From contig DAIMZO010000010.1 of NCBI GenBank assembly GCA_036733925.1, positions 8,800 through 72,799 of the forward strand: 64,000 nt of DNA, in the 5' to 3' direction. Below are positions 61,488 through 64,000 of the stretch, in pieces. This DNA comes from UBA2897 sp036733925 (lineage in GTDB: Bacteria; Bacillota; Negativicutes; Selenomonadales; Selenomonadaceae). A program made the translations under genes and the position numbers. How positions within the stretch are numbered: position 1 is the first letter of the stretch; each line of letters starts with the position of its first letter. The notes beneath the pieces were generated by a model that was not told where the DNA came from, ran no database searches, and worked only from the letters and a program-made list of their open reading frames with translations.

Positions 61488-62306
61488 ATGGATATACTGG
61501 ATTCGAAATTCATGGAGGGCTTCAAGCGCTTGACGGCCGATGCCTTCCGGAAGGGCTGGCATGAGCGCAACGGCGGCAACCTGACCTACCGCGTGAAGCC
61601 GGAGGAAGTCGAGGCCGTCAAGGAATCCCTGCACGAGGTGAAGGAATGGCAGCCGATCGGCAATACGGTGCCGGGGCTTGCCGGCGAGTACTTCCTCGTG
61701 ACCGGCAGCGGCAAGTATATGCGCAATGTCGAGCTCGCGCCGGAAGAGAATACCGCGTTGATCCGGGTAGACGAGAAGGGCGAGAACTACGGCATCGTCT
61801 GGGGTCTCGTGAATGGCGGCCGCCCGACGAGCGAGCTGCCGACGCACCTCGCGGCGCACGAGCTCAAGAAAAAGATGACGGACGGCCGGAACCGCATCAT
61901 CTATCACGCGCATCCGACGAACCTCATTGCGCTGACCTTCGTGCTGCCGCTCAAGGACAAGGAATTCACGCGTGAACTCTGGGAAATGGCCACGGAAGAC
62001 CCGGTCATCTTCCCGGAAGGCATCGGCGTCGTCCCCTGGATGGTGCCAGGCGGCAAGGAGATTGCCGACGCGTCCGTGAAGCTCATGGAGAAATACCGCG
62101 TCATCGTCTGGGCGCACCATGGCCTGTTCGTCTGCGGAGACGATTTCGATGAGGCGTTCGGCCTGATGGATACGGTCGAGAAAGCATCGGAGATTTGCGT
62201 CAAGGTTCTGTCGATGGGTGGCAAGAAGCAGACCATTCCGCGCGACGGATTCATCCAGCTCGCCAAGGATTTCCATATCAATCTGAATACAGACCTTCTG
62301 GACTGA
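61488..62306 (+). CDS. rhaD: Rhamnulose-1-phosphate aldolase
   Basis: Zinc class II aldolase cleaving L-rhamnulose-1-phosphate to dihydroxyacetone phosphate and L-lactaldehyde. The 272-residue protein has HERNGGNLTYR (phosphate binding), the zinc histidines in HAHPTNLIAL and the later WAHHGLFVCGDDFDEAF. Full length. Downstream lactaldehyde reductase is not encoded here. Confidence 0.95.
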   Translation: MDILDSKFMEGFKRLTADAFRKGWHERNGGNLTYRVKPEEVEAVKESLHEVKEWQPIGNTVPGLAGEYFLVTGSGKYMRNVELAPEENTALIRVDEKGENYGIVWGLVNGGRPTSELPTHLAAHELKKKMTDGRNRIIYHAHPTNLIALTFVLPLKDKEFTRELWEMATEDPVIFPEGIGVVPWMVPGGKEIADASVKLMEKYRVIVWAHHGLFVCGDDFDEAFGLMDTVEKASEICVKVLSMGGKKQTIPRDGFIQLAKDFHINLNTDLLD

Positions 62307-62315
62307 CCCGATTCC

Positions 62316-62342
62316 GGCAGGAGAGCCTTTCTCCTGCCTTTT
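62316..62342 (+). terminator. Terminator/attenuator between rhaD and the transporter
   Basis: GGCAGGAGA (62316-62324) and TCTCCTGCC (62330-62338) are exact reverse complements around GCCTT, followed by TTTT. A TTGACA follows at 62354 but no -10 is at the right distance, so the transporter likely depends on readthrough. Confidence 0.8.
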
Positions 62343-62410
62343 GGGAGAACTAATTGACATAATGTTCTTAATAAAGAGAAGATTTCAGAGAATATTAGGG
62401 AGGCATTATC

Positions 62411-63757
62411 ATGTTAGGTGTCAAAGTGGATTACCACATGTCCGCCTGGAAGAAAACCCTGATTGCCGGCCTGATCAGCTATATCGATGCCGGCTCCATC
62501 GTGGCAGGTGCTTCCGGACTTTCGATGTGGCAGGATTATCTCGGCATGAGCAGCGTGCAGATGGGCCTGCTCGCCGCGCTCTCGTCGAACACGGGCGGCG
62601 CAGCAATCGGCGCGCTGATCGGCGGCAAGATCTGCGATAAGTATGGGCGAAAATTCGTCTACAACTACGCGCTGCTGTTCTATATGATCGGCGTCGCGAT
62701 GATCTGTCTGGCAACGAACTATCCGATGTTCCTGCTCGGCTACGTCATCATCGGCCTGATGGTCGGTGCGGACGTCGTCGCATCCTGGACGTTCATCGCA
62801 GAAGAGGCGCCGTCGAAGAACCGCGCGAAACATTGCGGCTCCGCACAGGTCGCCTGGATGCTCGGCCCGGTCGTCGTGTTCCTCGCGTCAATCCCGCTGA
62901 ACTCGATGTTCGGTCTGCTCGGCAACCGCATCATCTTCGCGCATCTGATCGTCGTCGCGGCCTGGATCTGGTATCAGCGCCTGAAGATGCCGGAGTCCAC
63001 GGAATGGGTCGAGGCGCATAAGCGCGAGCAGGAGCTCGCGGCCAAGGGCGTCAAAGTCCGCAAGGTCCACTACAGCGACATCCTGCACGGGACCTGCCTC
63101 AAGACAGTCGTCATGCTCTGCGCAGTCTACACGCTCTGGAACCTCGCGGCCAGCACGAACGGATTCTTCATGCCGTACATCTACGAGCATGTCGGCAACC
63201 TCTCGAACGCGATGTCCCTGTTCCTGACGGCGCTGAACTTCGCCGTCTGCATCCTGACGACGTTCATCTTCATGTACACCGGCGATAAATTCAACCGCCG
63301 CAAGATCTTCGGCATTTTCTCCGGCCTCGGCGTCATCAGCTGGTTCGTCTGGGCGTTGCCGGCCGACATGCTGCAGATGTGGATGCTGTTCTTCTTCACG
63401 ATTGTCTGGGGCTTCTCGATGCAGCAGCAGTTCTATCAGCTCTGGAGCTCCGAACTGTTCCCGGTTCGCTACCGCGCGACGGCACAGGGCTTCACGTTCT
63501 TCGTGACGCGCTTCTCCGCTGCTATTTGGGGCTTCCTCGTCCCAATCCTGATGGAGACGGTCGGTTTCCAGATCGCTGCGATGATCATGATCGGCTTCGT
63601 GTTCGTCAGCTGGGTTGCCGGTACGTTCTTCGGCTCTGATGCGCGCGGCAAGACGCTCGATGAGATCACGAAAGAGCGTTATGGCGATGAGATTGACGAT
63701 AACGGCTGGTTCGTCCGTTCGGGCGACAGCGATGCGCAGTCAGTGGCACAGAAGTAA
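62411..63757 (+). CDS. MFS sugar transporter, probable L-rhamnose importer
   Basis: A 448-residue major-facilitator protein with about 12 membrane helices. It has the loop 2-3 motif GGKICDKYGRK, a loop 6 PESTEW segment like sugar porters and loop 8-9 GDKFNRRK. Rhamnose as substrate is inferred from its place after rhaBAD; it is unrelated in sequence to E. coli RhaT as far as I can see. The gene ends 24 bp before IS-like hairpins. Confidence 0.83.
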   Translation: MLGVKVDYHMSAWKKTLIAGLISYIDAGSIVAGASGLSMWQDYLGMSSVQMGLLAALSSNTGGAAIGALIGGKICDKYGRKFVYNYALLFYMIGVAMICLATNYPMFLLGYVIIGLMVGADVVASWTFIAEEAPSKNRAKHCGSAQVAWMLGPVVVFLASIPLNSMFGLLGNRIIFAHLIVVAAWIWYQRLKMPESTEWVEAHKREQELAAKGVKVRKVHYSDILHGTCLKTVVMLCAVYTLWNLAASTNGFFMPYIYEHVGNLSNAMSLFLTALNFAVCILTTFIFMYTGDKFNRRKIFGIFSGLGVISWFVWALPADMLQMWMLFFFTIVWGFSMQQQFYQLWSSELFPVRYRATAQGFTFFVTRFSAAIWGFLVPILMETVGFQIAAMIMIGFVFVSWVAGTFFGSDARGKTLDEITKERYGDEIDDNGWFVRSGDSDAQSVAQK

Positions 63758-63867
63758 AGGTTTATCAGAAAGCGGCGTAAAACCTCTGCCTTCAGGTATG
63801 GGGATATAAGCCGCGCCCACCGACTTTGCGCAAGCAATGGAGGTGGGCCATTTCCCAAAGGAAATGC

Positions 63868-63896
63868 TTGTAATAGATTGTATATTGTTGTATAAT
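63868..63896 (+). promoter_or_regulatory. Promoter at the IS-like right edge
   Basis: TTGTAA (63868-63873), 17 bp, TATAAT (63891-63896), only 7 bp before ATG 63903. Confidence 0.6.
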
Positions 63897-63902
63897 ATAA
63901 AT

Positions 63903-63977
63903 ATGAGCAAACGAATCTATCGCTCCAACCATAATATCGTCTATTTCGAGAGTCAGAAGACATCGCAGAGGAAGTGA
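63903..63977 (+). pseudogene. 24-codon TnpA-like N-terminal fragment
   Basis: Reads MSKRIYRSNHNIVYF and then ESQKTSQRK before a stop. The first 15 residues match the beginning of IS200-type TnpA (Y1 transposases often start with a YRSNHxVVY stretch), after which similarity ends, so a deletion or a short leader is likely. The catalytic HUH and Tyr are absent. It is too short for most gene callers. Confidence 0.4.
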
Positions 63978-63981
63978 GAAC

Positions 63982-64000
63982 ATGGAAACGTACACGTTGG
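63982..64000 (+). CDS. Partial CDS running off the window (possible tnpB)
   Basis: An ATG 4 bp after the TnpA-like fragment begins METYTL and runs to the window edge (19 nt), preceded by a GAGG/AAGTGAG RBS. TnpB proteins often start with a similar short Thr/Tyr stretch, but six codons cannot establish it. Confidence 0.3.

Larger units (their letters stand above)
63780..64000 (+). mobile_element. Probable left part of an IS200/IS605-family element
   Basis: Two hairpins follow the transporter: CCTCTGCCTTCAGGTATGGGG (63783-63803, with a GCC-TTCA-GGT tip), of the shape seen at IS200/IS605 ends and TnpB guide RNAs, and GCCCACC/GGTGGGC (63815-63821/63842-63848). Then come a sigma-A promoter, a 24-codon TnpA-like leader and the start of a further frame at 63982. 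The rest is cut by the window edge, so the identification is tentative. Confidence 0.4.

Noticed and set aside
62354..62359. TTGACA upstream of the MFS gene
   Set aside because: No -10 hexamer at 15-19 bp; not called as a promoter.
1..64000. CRISPR arrays, tRNA and rRNA genes
   Set aside because: No regularly spaced direct repeats, cloverleaf with CCA end or rRNA-like conserved blocks were seen by reading; absence is not proven without a search.

Overview
The window looks like the chromosome of a high-GC, diderm Firmicute of the class Negativicutes; a Selenomonadaceae member such as Selenomonas or Mitsuokella is my best guess. This is inferred from gene order and content. Much of the housekeeping order is Bacillus/Clostridium-like: ireB-ruvX-DUF1292-mltG-trmR-trhP; aroQ-pepP-efp; Asp23-nusB-xseAB-ispA-dxs-tlyA-nadK-argR-recN; and cmk-plsC plus ispH-S1-DUF512-der-plsY. 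Alongside it are a Gram-negative-style type IV pilus/type II secretion operon, pyruvate:ferredoxin oxidoreductase and Ahpatinin-free anaerobic metabolism genes. Codon use strongly favours G/C-ending codons, which creates many long antisense shadow ORFs. Every supported gene lies on the + strand.

Layout. 1-4.7 kb: tail of a pilus/pseudopilus assembly operon (major pseudopilin, prepilin peptidase, four minor pseudopilins, PilM/PilN-type fusion, PilO). 4.7-7.5 kb: aroC-aroK-aroB. 7.7-9.1 kb: an APC amino-acid permease. 9.5-13.0 kb: nifJ under a clear sigma-A promoter. 13.2-19.2 kb: dacF-type carboxypeptidase, rluB, a flavoprotein, aroA, cmk, plsC. 19.4-25.8 kb: a fused FAD/Fe-S D-lactate (glycolate)-type dehydrogenase, HU, and a large hybrid sensor kinase with two periplasmic solute-binding domains. 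26.0-31.4 kb: ispH, S1 protein, radical-SAM DUF512 protein, der, plsY. 31.5-33.4 kb: dapB and asd. 33.6-39.7 kb: ireB, ruvX, DUF1292, mltG, trmR, trhP, acylphosphatase, aroQ, Xaa-Pro peptidase. 39.8-50.8 kb: efp, the Asp23/AmaP/DUF2273 module, nusB, xseAB, ispA, dxs, tlyA, nadK, argR, recN. 50.8-58.4 kb: Nudix hydrolase, M50 protease, scpA, scpB, an RlhA-like U32 protein, mutS2. 58.7-63.8 kb: an L-rhamnose catabolic operon rhaB-rhaA-rhaD plus an MFS transporter behind an AT-rich leader. 63.8-64.0 kb: hairpins and a truncated TnpA-like leader that look like the edge of an IS200/IS605-family element.

How the genes work together. The shikimate enzymes AroC, AroK, AroB, AroA and AroQ are scattered over four positions but give five of the seven steps to chorismate. 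Dxs, IspA and IspH belong to MEP/isoprenoid synthesis. TrhP and TrmR are expected to make 5-methoxyuridine at tRNA wobble positions. ScpA/ScpB, HU, RecN, RuvX, ExoVII and MutS2 serve chromosome organisation and repair. The rhamnose operon converts imported L-rhamnose to dihydroxyacetone phosphate and lactaldehyde.

No tRNA, rRNA or CRISPR array was recognised. I did not find an obviously new system. The points most worth a second look are the GspL-like PilM/PilN fusion operon joined to aroCKB, the missing canonical start for scpB, the orphan hybrid kinase, and the IS-like right edge.
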